This document shows positions 1 to 7,079 of a DNA stretch of 24,327 bases, one piece after another (position 1 is the stretch's first letter; each line of letters begins with the position of its first letter). The stretch comes from CAZHMN01 sp964533705 (GTDB lineage: Bacteria > Electryoneota > B3-LCP). The translations under genes and the position numbers were made by a program. The stretch covers positions 1-24,327 of the forward strand of contig CAZHMN010000042.1 in NCBI GenBank assembly GCA_964533705.1, in the 5' to 3' direction. The notes below the pieces were generated by a model. The model saw only the letters and a program-made list of their open reading frames with translations. It had not been told where the DNA came from and ran no database searches.

Positions 1-17
1 AGGGGGCTTGATATAGC

Positions 18-34
18 GTAGCCCGGTCATTTAT
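18..34 (-). repeat. Left half of a palindromic repeat split by the IS
   Basis: GTAGCCCGGTCATTTAT (18-34) is identical to the reverse complement of 16110-16126, part of an intact hairpin repeat elsewhere in the window. On the other side of the IS the sequence continues ATTTAGCGGTGGGCT (1359-1373), which can pair back to AGCCC at 20-24. The IS therefore seems to have landed in the loop of a member of this repeat family. Confidence 0.7.
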
Positions 35-85
35 TGTAGAGTGACCTCACATGGCTTACATAACAGTGACAGGAGATGGTTGACA
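35..85 (+). repeat. Left terminal inverted repeat of the IS
   Basis: This 51-bp repeat pairs with 1308-1358. The outer 11 bp (35-45) and inner 21 bp (65-85) are perfect matches, while the 19 bp between differ at most positions. Conservation of two separate blocks suggests two contact regions for the transposase. Confidence 0.9.
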
Positions 86-91
86 CTTTCT

Positions 92-139
92 TTGCCTGCA
101 ACCGTAGCGAAGTCGTAGACGAGCGGAGGTTGCAGGCAA
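92..139. repeat. Perfect 12-bp stem inside the IS left end
   Basis: TTGCCTGCAACC (92-103) and GGTTGCAGGCAA (128-139) form a perfect 12-bp stem around a 24-base loop. The structure sits between the left terminal repeat and the transposase stop codon at 141. It could end or shield the transposase transcript, but there is no T-run after it on either strand, so a classic terminator is not shown. Confidence 0.7.
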
Positions 140-140
140 G

Positions 141-1265
141 TTAAATCATTATCTTCCTTATGTAAATGTCTTTGAAATAAATTTCATAAGTGCGGGTTCC
201 CTTTTGCAGCAGACGGACAGCCTCGTACTTCAGGGTCTTGCTGATGAAATATTCTTTGCCTTGAAAATGGATCATGCCTCGCCCGCAAACCCGGCATACG
301 AGACTTCCCGAAGGGTAGATAATGTCAGGAAATCCTGAATAACGCTGATCGCTTGATTGATAACACCGTGCGGGAACTTTCCCGCCCAAAGCTTCATGGG
401 GGCGGTAATGATTATAGCGTTCGACCCAGCGGTCCATCTGATGCTGAGCATCCAGATGGTCCTGAAAGCGGATGCGTTCTAACAAATCTTCTTTTAAGGT
501 ACGGTGAAAACGCTCTACTTTTCCTTGTGTTTGGGGATGCCGGGGACGCCCTGTATAGTGCTTAACACCCAACTTATAGAGGCGAATTCGCAAGAAGCTC
601 AAGCCCAGGTCGGAGGCCGAACCGACAAAAGCTGCACCATTATCCGTTAGGAGAGCCTGGGGCAATCCGTAGTGCCGAAAGGCTTGTTCCAGAAGTTGCC
701 AGACGGCGCCTTTGGTTTCCCGCGGCGCGGCGCTGATCCCCAGGCAAAAGCGACTGTGATCATCTAACAACGTGATCGGGTAACAGCGTCCTTGACGAGC
801 GATGTTAAACCAGCCCTTGACATCCATCTGCCACAGTTCATTTGGGGCAGCCCGTTCAAAACGGCGGGGCGTTGGCGCTTCTGCCTGAGTGGGACGATCA
901 ACCAGCCCATGGCGTAGCAAGATGCGGTGAATCGTCCGCCAGGTAGGCCAGTTGACTGCAGGATCATCCAGCAGCAGACGGTGACGTATTTTGCGTGCAC
1001 CCCACGTCGGATTTTCCCGCCGTAACCGGCAGATCTGGGCTTCGATCTGATCAGGAGTGCGAGAAGGCTGGCTATGGGGTTTGTGATCCTGATCGTAGAG
1101 CGCCGTCAGACCGCCTTCCTGATAGCGCAATACCCATTTGTAACCGGTGGTGCGGGAAATATCAAACTCCCGGCAAACCGAACTTAAAGAGCGATCCGGG
1201 GCATGCAGCAGCACTTGCACGAAATAAAGTCTTTCATCCACAGGAGTTGACACTTTCCAGGGCAT
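141..1265 (-). CDS. IS481-family transposase (DDE, rve integrase core)
   Basis: This 374-residue protein would cut and join the ends of the element. The N-terminus begins MPWKVSTPVDERLYFV, typical of IS481/ISNCY-like transposases, and continues into a helix-turn-helix (CREFDISRTTGYKW, about residues 31-44) and an HTH_29/32-like region. The rve core carries the DDE triad: D148 in WQMDVKG, D208 in LTDNGAAF and E251 in GKVERFHRTLKED. A cysteine pair (CRVCG) lies in the C-terminal tail. The frame is open further upstream to 1313, but the ATG at 1265 is preferred because it has a GGAGG site five bases upstream (1270-1274) and matches the family's usual start. The upstream codons fall next to the terminal repeat. 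Confidence 0.92.
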   Translation of the reverse strand: MPWKVSTPVDERLYFVQVLLHAPDRSLSSVCREFDISRTTGYKWVLRYQEGGLTALYDQDHKPHSQPSRTPDQIEAQICRLRRENPTWGARKIRHRLLLDDPAVNWPTWRTIHRILLRHGLVDRPTQAEAPTPRRFERAAPNELWQMDVKGWFNIARQGRCYPITLLDDHSRFCLGISAAPRETKGAVWQLLEQAFRHYGLPQALLTDNGAAFVGSASDLGLSFLRIRLYKLGVKHYTGRPRHPQTQGKVERFHRTLKEDLLERIRFQDHLDAQHQMDRWVERYNHYRPHEALGGKVPARCYQSSDQRYSGFPDIIYPSGSLVCRVCGRGMIHFQGKEYFISKTLKYEAVRLLQKGTRTYEIYFKDIYIRKIMI

Positions 1266-1307
1266 ACCGCCTCCAACTTTGAAAACGAGATGCCCTAAGA
1301 TAAGTAC

Positions 1308-1358
1308 TGTCAACCATCTCCTGTCACTAAATTGTTAATGATGTCCTGTCACTCTACA
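1308..1358 (-). repeat. Right terminal inverted repeat of the IS
   Basis: This is the inverted copy of 35-85, with the same two conserved blocks: inner 1308-1328 and outer 1348-1358. It lies just upstream of the transposase start, so the transposase promoter is probably within or next to it and could be repressed by transposase binding. Confidence 0.88.
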
Positions 1359-1363
1359 ATTTA

Positions 1364-1565
1364 GCGGTGGGCTGGGAAGGCTACACCCAATCGTCCACAC
1401 CATCCTTTTACCTTCCCTTGTACTCCTTTTCACTTTGATTTTTCTTGATTTTCGCACTCAGAGCGGTTAAATTTACCGTTTGTGTGCGGTGTACAAACAA
1501 ATTCAGCCCGAATTTCGTGAAACATTCAGGGGCGGCAATCAGCGCCCCTCTCGCATAAGAAACTC
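1364..1565 (+). promoter_or_regulatory. Leader region of the metH operon: promoter and two hairpins
   Basis: A likely sigma-70 promoter is TTGATT (1445-1450), 17 bp, TAAATT (1468-1473). Downstream are two possible RNA hairpins: GTTTGT/ACAAAC (1478-1483 with 1493-1498) and GGGGCG/CGCCCC (1529-1534 with 1543-1548). The second ends 17 bases before the ATG at 1566. I see no B12 box or other known riboswitch signature. The promoter lies downstream of the IS, so the insertion need not have silenced the operon. Confidence 0.45.
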
Positions 1566-2189
1566 ATGATCATTCTGGATAACTTAAGGGCCGAACCCGA
1601 CCTGAAGCAGGTTTACAGCCGCATGGGATTCAAAGCTGGAAAAGCCGGCATTCCCGATTCTATGCAGGCTCTGGTGGACGAAGCGGTGCAGCATGGTCGT
1701 GAACTGCTGAAACCCACAGGCTGTTATGACTATCGGCCGATCAGAATGATTCCCCCGCACCGCATCGAATTGGATAAAGCTTTCAGCATAGAGAGCGAAA
1801 AAGTCTTTCGATGGATGGAGGGATGCGTCGGGTTGTACTTGTGTGCCGTAACGATCGGCCCGGAGCTGGATCGAGAAGTAGTGCGTCTTTCCAATTCGGG
1901 GGAAGTTACCCGAGCTTTTTTACTGAATGCCTACGGGGCGGAAGCAGCCGAAGCGCTGATGGCACGTTTGAACAGGGTCATCGTCAATTCAATCAAAAAG
2001 CAGAGGATGGAAGCGACGAAAAGGTACAGTCCAGGTTATGGTGATTGGGAGATTGCGGCGCAGCGGGATTTGCTGGGGACACTCGGAGCCGAGAAAATCG
2101 GCATTCGTTTGACGGAAAAATATATCATGATACCGGAAAAATCGGTTTCGGCGATTATTGGAGTGCGCGACAGACAAGAATGGGCGTAA
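1566..2189 (+). CDS. Stand-alone MetH reactivation (activation) domain protein
   Basis: This 207-residue protein matches the C-terminal activation domain of B12-dependent methionine synthase, which binds S-adenosylmethionine and remethylates cobalamin after it is oxidised. The marker is RYSPGYGDW (residues 153-161), equivalent to the Arg-x-x-x-Gly-Tyr SAM-binding motif of E. coli MetH, followed by PEKSVSAIIG (190-199). An AYGAEAAEAL segment (122-131) is also family-like. The next gene is a methionine synthase that lacks this domain, so the two should act together in the cytoplasm, as known for the split system in Thermotoga. No strong ribosome site precedes the ATG. It is separated from metH by 57 bp and is probably the first gene of the operon. 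Confidence 0.85.
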   Translation: MIILDNLRAEPDLKQVYSRMGFKAGKAGIPDSMQALVDEAVQHGRELLKPTGCYDYRPIRMIPPHRIELDKAFSIESEKVFRWMEGCVGLYLCAVTIGPELDREVVRLSNSGEVTRAFLLNAYGAEAAEALMARLNRVIVNSIKKQRMEATKRYSPGYGDWEIAAQRDLLGTLGAEKIGIRLTEKYIMIPEKSVSAIIGVRDRQEWA

Positions 2190-2246
2190 GCCCCTTAGTG
2201 GTCTGTCCTTCCCACTCTGAAATATTTAGCAAGAATAGGGGGTACA

Positions 2247-4670
2247 TTGGTATCGCGACAGGCATTTCGTGAACGGGCTGAAAAGGAAATCATCCTGCTG
2301 GACGGAGGTATGGGCGTCCTGCTGCAGGATCGTGGCTTAGGCATCGGCCAGGCGCCGGAGGAGTTCAACTTAACGCAGCCTGACGTCGTCGAAGGTTCGC
2401 ATCGCGATTTCATCGAGGCGGGAGCGCAGATCATCCTGACCAATACATTCGGGGGCAGTCGAATTAAGCTGGACGAGTACGGGCTCGGCGATAAAGCGCG
2501 GGAGATCAATAACAAGGCCGTACAAATCGCCCGCAAAGCTGCGAAAGGCTCCGACGTTTGGCTGGCTGGCAGCATCGGGCCCTGTGGCAAGTACCTGAAA
2601 CCTGTGGGGCAACTCGATTTTCAACCGGCTTATCAGACTTTCGCTGAGCAGGTTAGATATCTAGCATCGGCCGGTGTTGATCTACTGATTATCGAAACCA
2701 TGTCGGACATCCGGGAAGCACGCGCGGCCATGATGGCAGCCCGCGAGAATTTCAGCGGCCCCATCATCGCCCAGATGACCTTCGCGGATGGCCGCAATAC
2801 GATTACGGGTACGGACCCGTTGACCGCACTGACGGTCTTCGAAGCGCTCGATGCGGACGCTTTCGGCATCAACTGTTCCACCGGCCCGGAGGAAATCTAC
2901 GGCGCAATCAGCGAGGTTTTAAATAAAACTTTGTTACCGCTATGTGTGGAACCCAATGCCGGTATGCCTCGCATCGAGGAGGGGCGAACCTGCTTCCCTG
3001 CTTCACCCGAACATTTAGCCGAATTCGCCCGCAAATTTGCTGAGGCAGGAGTCACACTGATCGGGGCGTGTTGTGGAGCCGGGCCGGAACATGTCCGGGC
3101 CATCGCCGAAGCGTTAAAGGGAACGAAACCGGTGGCGCGCAAACGCGACCGCTGCCGTTCCAGGCTGGCTTCCCGCGACCGCACCATCGAGATTTGCGAC
3201 GACCAGCCGATTCACATGATCGGTGAAAGAATCAATCCGACGGGGCGGAAGAAACTGCGCCAGGAGCTTAAAGAGGGGAAGTTCCACCTGGTTCGGCGGG
3301 AAGCCATCGAACAGGTGAAATCGGGAGCTGACATCCTGGACGTCAACGTAGGCGTTCCTGGAATCAACGAACCTGAAATCATGCGCCAAGCGATCCAGGT
3401 GGCGCAGAAAGCCGTGGACGTGCCTATTTCCATTGATTCAGCCAATCCCGACGCCATCGAGGCGGCACTGGAAGAGATCGAAGGGAAACCGCTGATTAAT
3501 TCGGTGACGGCAGAGGACGAAAAACTGAACCTGATTCTCCCTTTGGCGAAGCGTTTTGGTGCGGCCGTGCTGGGGCTTACTCTCGATGAGAACGGGATCC
3601 CGGACACCGCTGAACAGCGCCTAGAGTTAGCCAGAAAGATCGTAAACCGCGGGTTGGAAACCGGATTAAGGCATGAGGACATCTTCATTGATCCTCTGAC
3701 GCTGTCGGTTGCGGCGGAGCCGCAGAAATCCGCCGAATCGCTGAAAGCCCTTCGGTTGATCAAAGCGCAATTGGGCGTGCCCACGGTGATGGGCGTATCC
3801 AACGTGTCCTACGGCTTGCCGAACCGGGCACTGATCAACCGCACGTTTCTGGCGATGGCACTGGAAAACGGTCTCGATTTGCCCATCGTCAATCCCTTCA
3901 GCGAATCCACCCGGGAGACGATCAGTGCCGCCAACGTTTTGCTGAAGCGTGATGCAGGTGCGAAAAAATTCATTGAAGCCTATGGGGGGATTGAGGATGA
4001 GAGGGCTGAAGCCAGAAAAGATACCCGGACTCTGGACCGGCGGCTATTTGACGTCATACTCTACGGAAACCGTCAGATTGTCTTAGATTTGATCGAGGAG
4101 GCACTGCGCGATGGTTGGAAAGCGATAGAACTGAACGAAAAGGTCCTCATTCCAGCACTCCAGGAGGTGGGGCGGCGCTACGACAAACGGGAATTCTTCC
4201 TCCCCCAGGTCATCTTGGCCGCCGAAACCATGCAGGATGCCTTCAACCGATTGAAGGATCTGTTTCCTGCCGGTGAGGCTCGTCATCGCGGCAAAATCAT
4301 ATTAGCGACGGTCAAGGGCGACGTGCACGACATCGGCAAAAACATCGTGTCGGTGGTTCTGCGGAATTACGGTTGGGAGGTCATTGATCTGGGTAAGAAC
4401 GTTGACACGAGGGATATCGTAAGGGCCGCCAGGGAAGAAAACGCCGACTTCGTGGGATTGTCCGCACTGATGACTACAACCATGGTGGAAATGGGACACG
4501 TCGTGCATGAGCTGCGGGAAGCCGGCATCGCGACCAAAGTCATTGTGGGGGGTGCCGTCGTCAATCCATCTTTCGCCGCGGAAATAGGCGCCGATGGATA
4601 CGGCAAGGATGCCTTAGAGGCCGTACGCATTGTGGATCTGCTTTTGAATGGAAACAATGAACCTGCCTGA
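2247..4670 (+). CDS. metH: B12-dependent methionine synthase, three-domain form
   Basis: This protein transfers a methyl group from methyltetrahydrofolate to homocysteine through cobalamin. Its 807 residues hold three modules. The homocysteine-binding barrel (about 1-295) has the zinc ligands C210 (GINCSTGP) and C275/C276 (GACCG). The pterin-binding barrel (about 315-580) begins near MIGERINPTGRKK. The cobalamin-binding module (about 595-805) has DVHDIGKN, with D692 and the axial ligand H694. E. coli MetH has about 1,227 residues; the missing C-terminal reactivation domain is supplied by the gene just upstream. The start is TTG at 2247, chosen because AGGGGG (2237-2242) lies four bases upstream and the homocysteine domain begins directly after it. 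Its 3' end overlaps the phosphorylase gene by up to 23 bases, which suggests translational coupling. Confidence 0.95.
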   Translation: MVSRQAFRERAEKEIILLDGGMGVLLQDRGLGIGQAPEEFNLTQPDVVEGSHRDFIEAGAQIILTNTFGGSRIKLDEYGLGDKAREINNKAVQIARKAAKGSDVWLAGSIGPCGKYLKPVGQLDFQPAYQTFAEQVRYLASAGVDLLIIETMSDIREARAAMMAARENFSGPIIAQMTFADGRNTITGTDPLTALTVFEALDADAFGINCSTGPEEIYGAISEVLNKTLLPLCVEPNAGMPRIEEGRTCFPASPEHLAEFARKFAEAGVTLIGACCGAGPEHVRAIAEALKGTKPVARKRDRCRSRLASRDRTIEICDDQPIHMIGERINPTGRKKLRQELKEGKFHLVRREAIEQVKSGADILDVNVGVPGINEPEIMRQAIQVAQKAVDVPISIDSANPDAIEAALEEIEGKPLINSVTAEDEKLNLILPLAKRFGAAVLGLTLDENGIPDTAEQRLELARKIVNRGLETGLRHEDIFIDPLTLSVAAEPQKSAESLKALRLIKAQLGVPTVMGVSNVSYGLPNRALINRTFLAMALENGLDLPIVNPFSESTRETISAANVLLKRDAGAKKFIEAYGGIEDERAEARKDTRTLDRRLFDVILYGNRQIVLDLIEEALRDGWKAIELNEKVLIPALQEVGRRYDKREFFLPQVILAAETMQDAFNRLKDLFPAGEARHRGKIILATVKGDVHDIGKNIVSVVLRNYGWEVIDLGKNVDTRDIVRAAREENADFVGLSALMTTTMVEMGHVVHELREAGIATKVIVGGAVVNPSFAAEIGADGYGKDALEAVRIVDLLLNGNNEPA

Positions 4671-5991
4671 CATTATCGCCAAGAAACAGGAGGGCTTCGA
4701 ACTCAATAGGGCGGAAATAGAATCGGTCATCAGGGAATACTCTCAGGGTGCGGTGCCGGATTACCAGATGGCCGCTCTGCTGACAACGATTTATTTTAGG
4801 GGGATGACAAAGCAGGAAACGGTTGATCTCGTTGAAGCGATGATTGCATCGGGCAAGAAGGCCGATTTAAGCCATATCGGCGTCCGCAAGGTAGACAAAC
4901 ATTCAACGGGAGGCGTGGGGGATAAAATATCGCTGTTAGTCGCACCGATTGTGGCATCGCTGGGTATCCCGGTACCTATGATTTCGGGGCGCGGGTTAGG
5001 GCACACGGGCGGGACTCTCGACAAACTGGAATCAATTCCGGGATTCACAACAGCGATGACAGTGAAAGAATTCGAACGTCAAGTGACAGAGATCGGCTGC
5101 GCCCTGATCGGACAATCGGAAGAATTCGTTCCCGCCGATCAAAAGATGTACGCTCTTCGAGATGCGACGAGCACGGTAAAATCCATTCCCTTAGTTACCG
5201 CCAGCATTTTATCCAAGAAGGTCGCCGAGGGGATTGACGCTCTGCTGCTGGACGTCAAGGTGGGGCGCGGGGCTCTTTTCCCTGATATTGGGCAAGCCAG
5301 GGAACTGGCCGGCCATCTTGTTAATATCGGCGAGGAGCTCGGCCTGGAAGTCTTCGCCATGCTGACGGACATGAGTCAACCGTTAGGCAAGGCGGTGGGC
5401 AACTGGCTTGAGGTTCGAGAGTGCATCCAAATTTTAAAAGGAGGGGGAAACGCACCGGATTTGGTGGAGCTTTCCCTGGCACAGGCGGCGGTTATGCAAG
5501 TTTTGGCGGGGACGGCACCTGATTACAAGACGGGCAAGCACAGAGCAGAAAACGCGCTCGAATCGGGAGCTGCTTACAGCAAATTCCTCGAAATTGCGGG
5601 CAGGCAGAAAGCCGATGTCAGTTACATCGAAAACCCATCAAAATACCCATCCAATTCTTTCGAAAGAACCGTCTCCGCACAAAAAAGCGGATACATCCAG
5701 ATTGTTGATGCGTTAGACATCGGAAAATCCGCCGTCCAATTGGGGGCAGGCAGATTGCAGAAGGAAGATTCGATTGATTATTCGGCAGGGATTATTCTAC
5801 GCAAGAAGGCGGGTGAAAAGGTTAAATGCGGAGAAGAACTGGCGACTTTGTACGCTTCTGATGAGGAGAAATTGGAGAGTGTCCGGGCTTCAGTGCAAGA
5901 GGCTTATGAAATCGGACCGGAACCTCCACCACCGAAGAACTTGATCCTGGCGGAGATAACCATTCAAGGTGAACGTCCCTGGACGAACTGA
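4648..5991 (+). CDS. deoA: Pyrimidine-nucleoside / thymidine phosphorylase
   Basis: This enzyme splits thymidine, deoxyuridine or uridine with phosphate to give the base and (deoxy)ribose 1-phosphate in nucleoside salvage. Its 447 residues are close to the usual 433-440. The phosphate-binding loop DKHSTGGVGDK is at 83-93, GRGLGHTGGTLDKLE is near 114-128, and the pyrimidine-site residues lie in RDATSTVKSIPLVTASILSKK (171-191). The C-terminal domain is complete. The ATG at 4648 overlaps metH; a second ATG at 4657 gives MNLPDIIAKK, which fits the family N-terminus better and may be the true start. Whether it prefers thymidine or both pyrimidines cannot be read with confidence. The stop overlaps the next start (TGATG), so the two are coupled. 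Confidence 0.93.
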   Translation: METMNLPDIIAKKQEGFELNRAEIESVIREYSQGAVPDYQMAALLTTIYFRGMTKQETVDLVEAMIASGKKADLSHIGVRKVDKHSTGGVGDKISLLVAPIVASLGIPVPMISGRGLGHTGGTLDKLESIPGFTTAMTVKEFERQVTEIGCALIGQSEEFVPADQKMYALRDATSTVKSIPLVTASILSKKVAEGIDALLLDVKVGRGALFPDIGQARELAGHLVNIGEELGLEVFAMLTDMSQPLGKAVGNWLEVRECIQILKGGGNAPDLVELSLAQAAVMQVLAGTAPDYKTGKHRAENALESGAAYSKFLEIAGRQKADVSYIENPSKYPSNSFERTVSAQKSGYIQIVDALDIGKSAVQLGAGRLQKEDSIDYSAGIILRKKAGEKVKCGEELATLYASDEEKLESVRASVQEAYEIGPEPPPPKNLILAEITIQGERPWTN

Positions 5992-6221
5992 TGGATTATC
6001 TGGCAATTTTTGAAAATACACAAGCGGTGCTGCAGGCTGAACAGATATTGATTCGCCGCGGGATTCCATTCGAAACAGTGCCCCACTCGCAGTTCGATCG
6101 GGCAGGTTGCGGTCTGGCTATTTTATTTTCAGAAAAATACATAAGCGCTTTGCGCCGAGCTATCGGAGAGGTGCATATTAAAGGAAAATTCGTTCAAATA
6201 GAGGAAACACTCCCCTCATAA
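5991..6221 (+). CDS. DUF3343 protein (putative Se/S-carrier-like)
   Basis: This 76-residue soluble protein begins FENTQAVLQAEQILIRRGIPFETVP and contains CGLAILF, with a single conserved-type cysteine at about 43. This pattern matches DUF3343, annotated as putative Se/S-carrier-like proteins related to a part of YedF. The family usually senses or carries a thiol or selenium group through its cysteine, but a biochemical role is not established. Its ATG overlaps the phosphorylase stop by one base, making it the last gene of the metH operon. The pairing with a methionine synthase may reflect sulfur metabolism, which is inference. Confidence 0.75.
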   Translation: MDYLAIFENTQAVLQAEQILIRRGIPFETVPHSQFDRAGCGLAILFSEKYISALRRAIGEVHIKGKFVQIEETLPS

Positions 6222-6236
6222 AAGTCCAATAAAGCG

Positions 6237-6265
6237 TTGACAAAAAAGTGTCTCTTGCCTATATT
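6237..6265 (+). promoter_or_regulatory. Consensus promoter of the cold-shock gene
   Basis: TTGACA (6237-6242) and TATATT (6260-6265) are separated by exactly 17 bp. Transcription would begin near 6272, giving a leader of about 64 bases before the TTG start. A leader that could fold is common for cold-shock genes. Confidence 0.8.
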
Positions 6266-6271
6266 GGCAAG
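6254..6271. promoter_or_regulatory. Palindromic operator candidate over the -10 box
   Basis: CTTGCC (6254-6259) and GGCAAG (6266-6271) form a perfect 6-bp inverted repeat with the -10 hexamer TATATT as its exact six-base centre. A dimeric repressor bound here would block the promoter. No regulator gene is adjacent, so the binding protein is unknown. Confidence 0.5.
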
Positions 6272-6335
6272 GTGTAAGATACCACTGTATCTTCGAAGAA
6301 ATAGAATTTGTTGAAGCATCGTTCAGGAGGCAGTT

Positions 6336-6569
6336 TTGGAAAACGGTATAGTTAAGTGGTTCAGCAAGAACAAAGGCTACGGTTTTATACAGGGACAAGA
6401 CGACCGGGACATTTTCGTGCACTTTTCCTCCATCAAGGGGAAGGGCTACCGGGTGCTGGAAGAGGGTGACGAAGTCGCCTTCGAACTGGTGCAGAGTCCC
6501 AAGGGACCCCAGGCATTTGACGTCCGCGTCGTCAAAAAAGCGGAGCCAGCCGAGCTCGAACCGGCTTAG
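6336..6569 (+). CDS. Cold-shock domain protein (CspA family)
   Basis: This 77-residue single-stranded nucleic-acid-binding protein probably acts as an RNA chaperone. The cold-shock fold is marked by GIVKWFSKNKGYGFIQ, which includes RNP1 (KGYGFI), and DIFVHFS, which is RNP2. A GYRVLEEGDEVAFELVQSPKGPQAFDVRVV block completes the barrel. An acidic, alanine/proline tail (KKAEPAELEPA) extends beyond the usual 66-70 residues. The start is TTG at 6336, placed by a perfect AGGAGG (6325-6330) five bases upstream; there is no better start. It has its own promoter and forms a single-gene unit. Downstream is a long spacer with structured repeats. Confidence 0.93.
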   Translation: MENGIVKWFSKNKGYGFIQGQDDRDIFVHFSSIKGKGYRVLEEGDEVAFELVQSPKGPQAFDVRVVKKAEPAELEPA

Positions 6570-6680
6570 GCGGCCGGCGCAGAACACATTACATTTCAAC
6601 ATACCTCTTTAACAACCCCACAAGGCTCGCCGGAGTCCGGTTCAATCCGCCGGATTTCCCCTCTCATAGTCATACCTTCG

Positions 6681-6863
6681 GCACTCTGTCCGCAGAATAA
6701 ATTCTGCGGCTAAGACCGAGTTTAAAGTCGCAACCGCGACTTTTAATCGTCCTGAAGCGAATAATGCCCTTTCTGGAGGCTTTCCTGACGATAGGGGTAA
6801 AGCCAATAATCCTTACTGAATGAAATAAAAGTAAATCACTGGAAAATCGCGTTAGGATTTCTT
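6681..6863 (+). repeat. Structured intergenic repeat, copy A
   Basis: This is the first of two degenerate direct repeats between the convergent cold-shock and ABC genes. It carries two perfect hairpins: CCGCAGAA-TAAA-TTCTGCGG (6690-6709) and AAAGTCGC-AACC-GCGACTTT (6724-6743). Positions 6689-6731 (43 bases) are identical to 6893-6935 in copy B, and 6818-6839 are identical to 7022-7043. No credible reading frame runs through it. Confidence 0.85.
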
Positions 6864-6875
6864 GTTATATCATGG

Positions 6876-7066
6876 GCACTCTGATTTTGGTATCCGCAGA
6901 ATAAATTCTGCGGCTAAGACCGAGTTTAAAGTCGCTAACGCGACGTTTAATCGCTTTTGACCCAATAATACCCCTTCAGGTGCCATTCCTGACGATACCG
7001 GTAAAACTAATTATTCCTACCGAATGAAATAAAAGTAAATCACAGAAAATCGCGTCAAGATTCCTT
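6876..7066 (+). repeat. Structured intergenic repeat, copy B
   Basis: This is the second copy of the repeat at 6681, about 195 bp downstream of it. The first hairpin is unchanged (6894-6913). The second stem keeps GTCGC/GCGAC (6931-6935 with 6940-6944) while its loop differs (TAAC instead of AACC) and one extra G breaks the outer pairs. It ends about 14 bases from the ABC gene stop codon and could act as that gene's 3' structure. Confidence 0.83.
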
Positions 7067-7079
7067 AAAAATCAGGCAT

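Larger units (their letters stand above)
34..1358 (-). mobile_element. Complete IS481-family insertion sequence
   Basis: This is an intact element of about 1.3 kb with one transposase gene. Its ends are 51-bp imperfect inverted repeats (35-85 and 1308-1358). Each is made of an outer 11-bp block TGTAGAGTGAC and an inner 21-bp block ending in GGAGATGGTTGACA, both identical between ends, with a diverged 19-bp middle. ATTTA flanks it on the left (29-33) and right (1359-1363), consistent with a 5-bp target duplication; if base 34 is counted as flank the repeat is 6 bp with one mismatch. Both flanks resemble halves of a palindromic repeat, so the insertion appears to lie in a hairpin loop. The open transposase gene and matched ends suggest a recent, possibly active copy. 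Confidence 0.9.

Noticed and set aside
1361..1565. B12 riboswitch ahead of the metH operon
   Set aside because: A B12-dependent enzyme made this likely, but no B12 box or the usual conserved core was found; only simple hairpins are present.
3212..3802. 196-codon open frame on the - strand
   Set aside because: It is antisense to the pterin-binding domain of metH and rich in serine and arginine in the way typical of shadow frames.
6681..7066. CRISPR array
   Set aside because: There are only two long, degenerate copies of about 190 bp, not short identical repeats with unique spacers.
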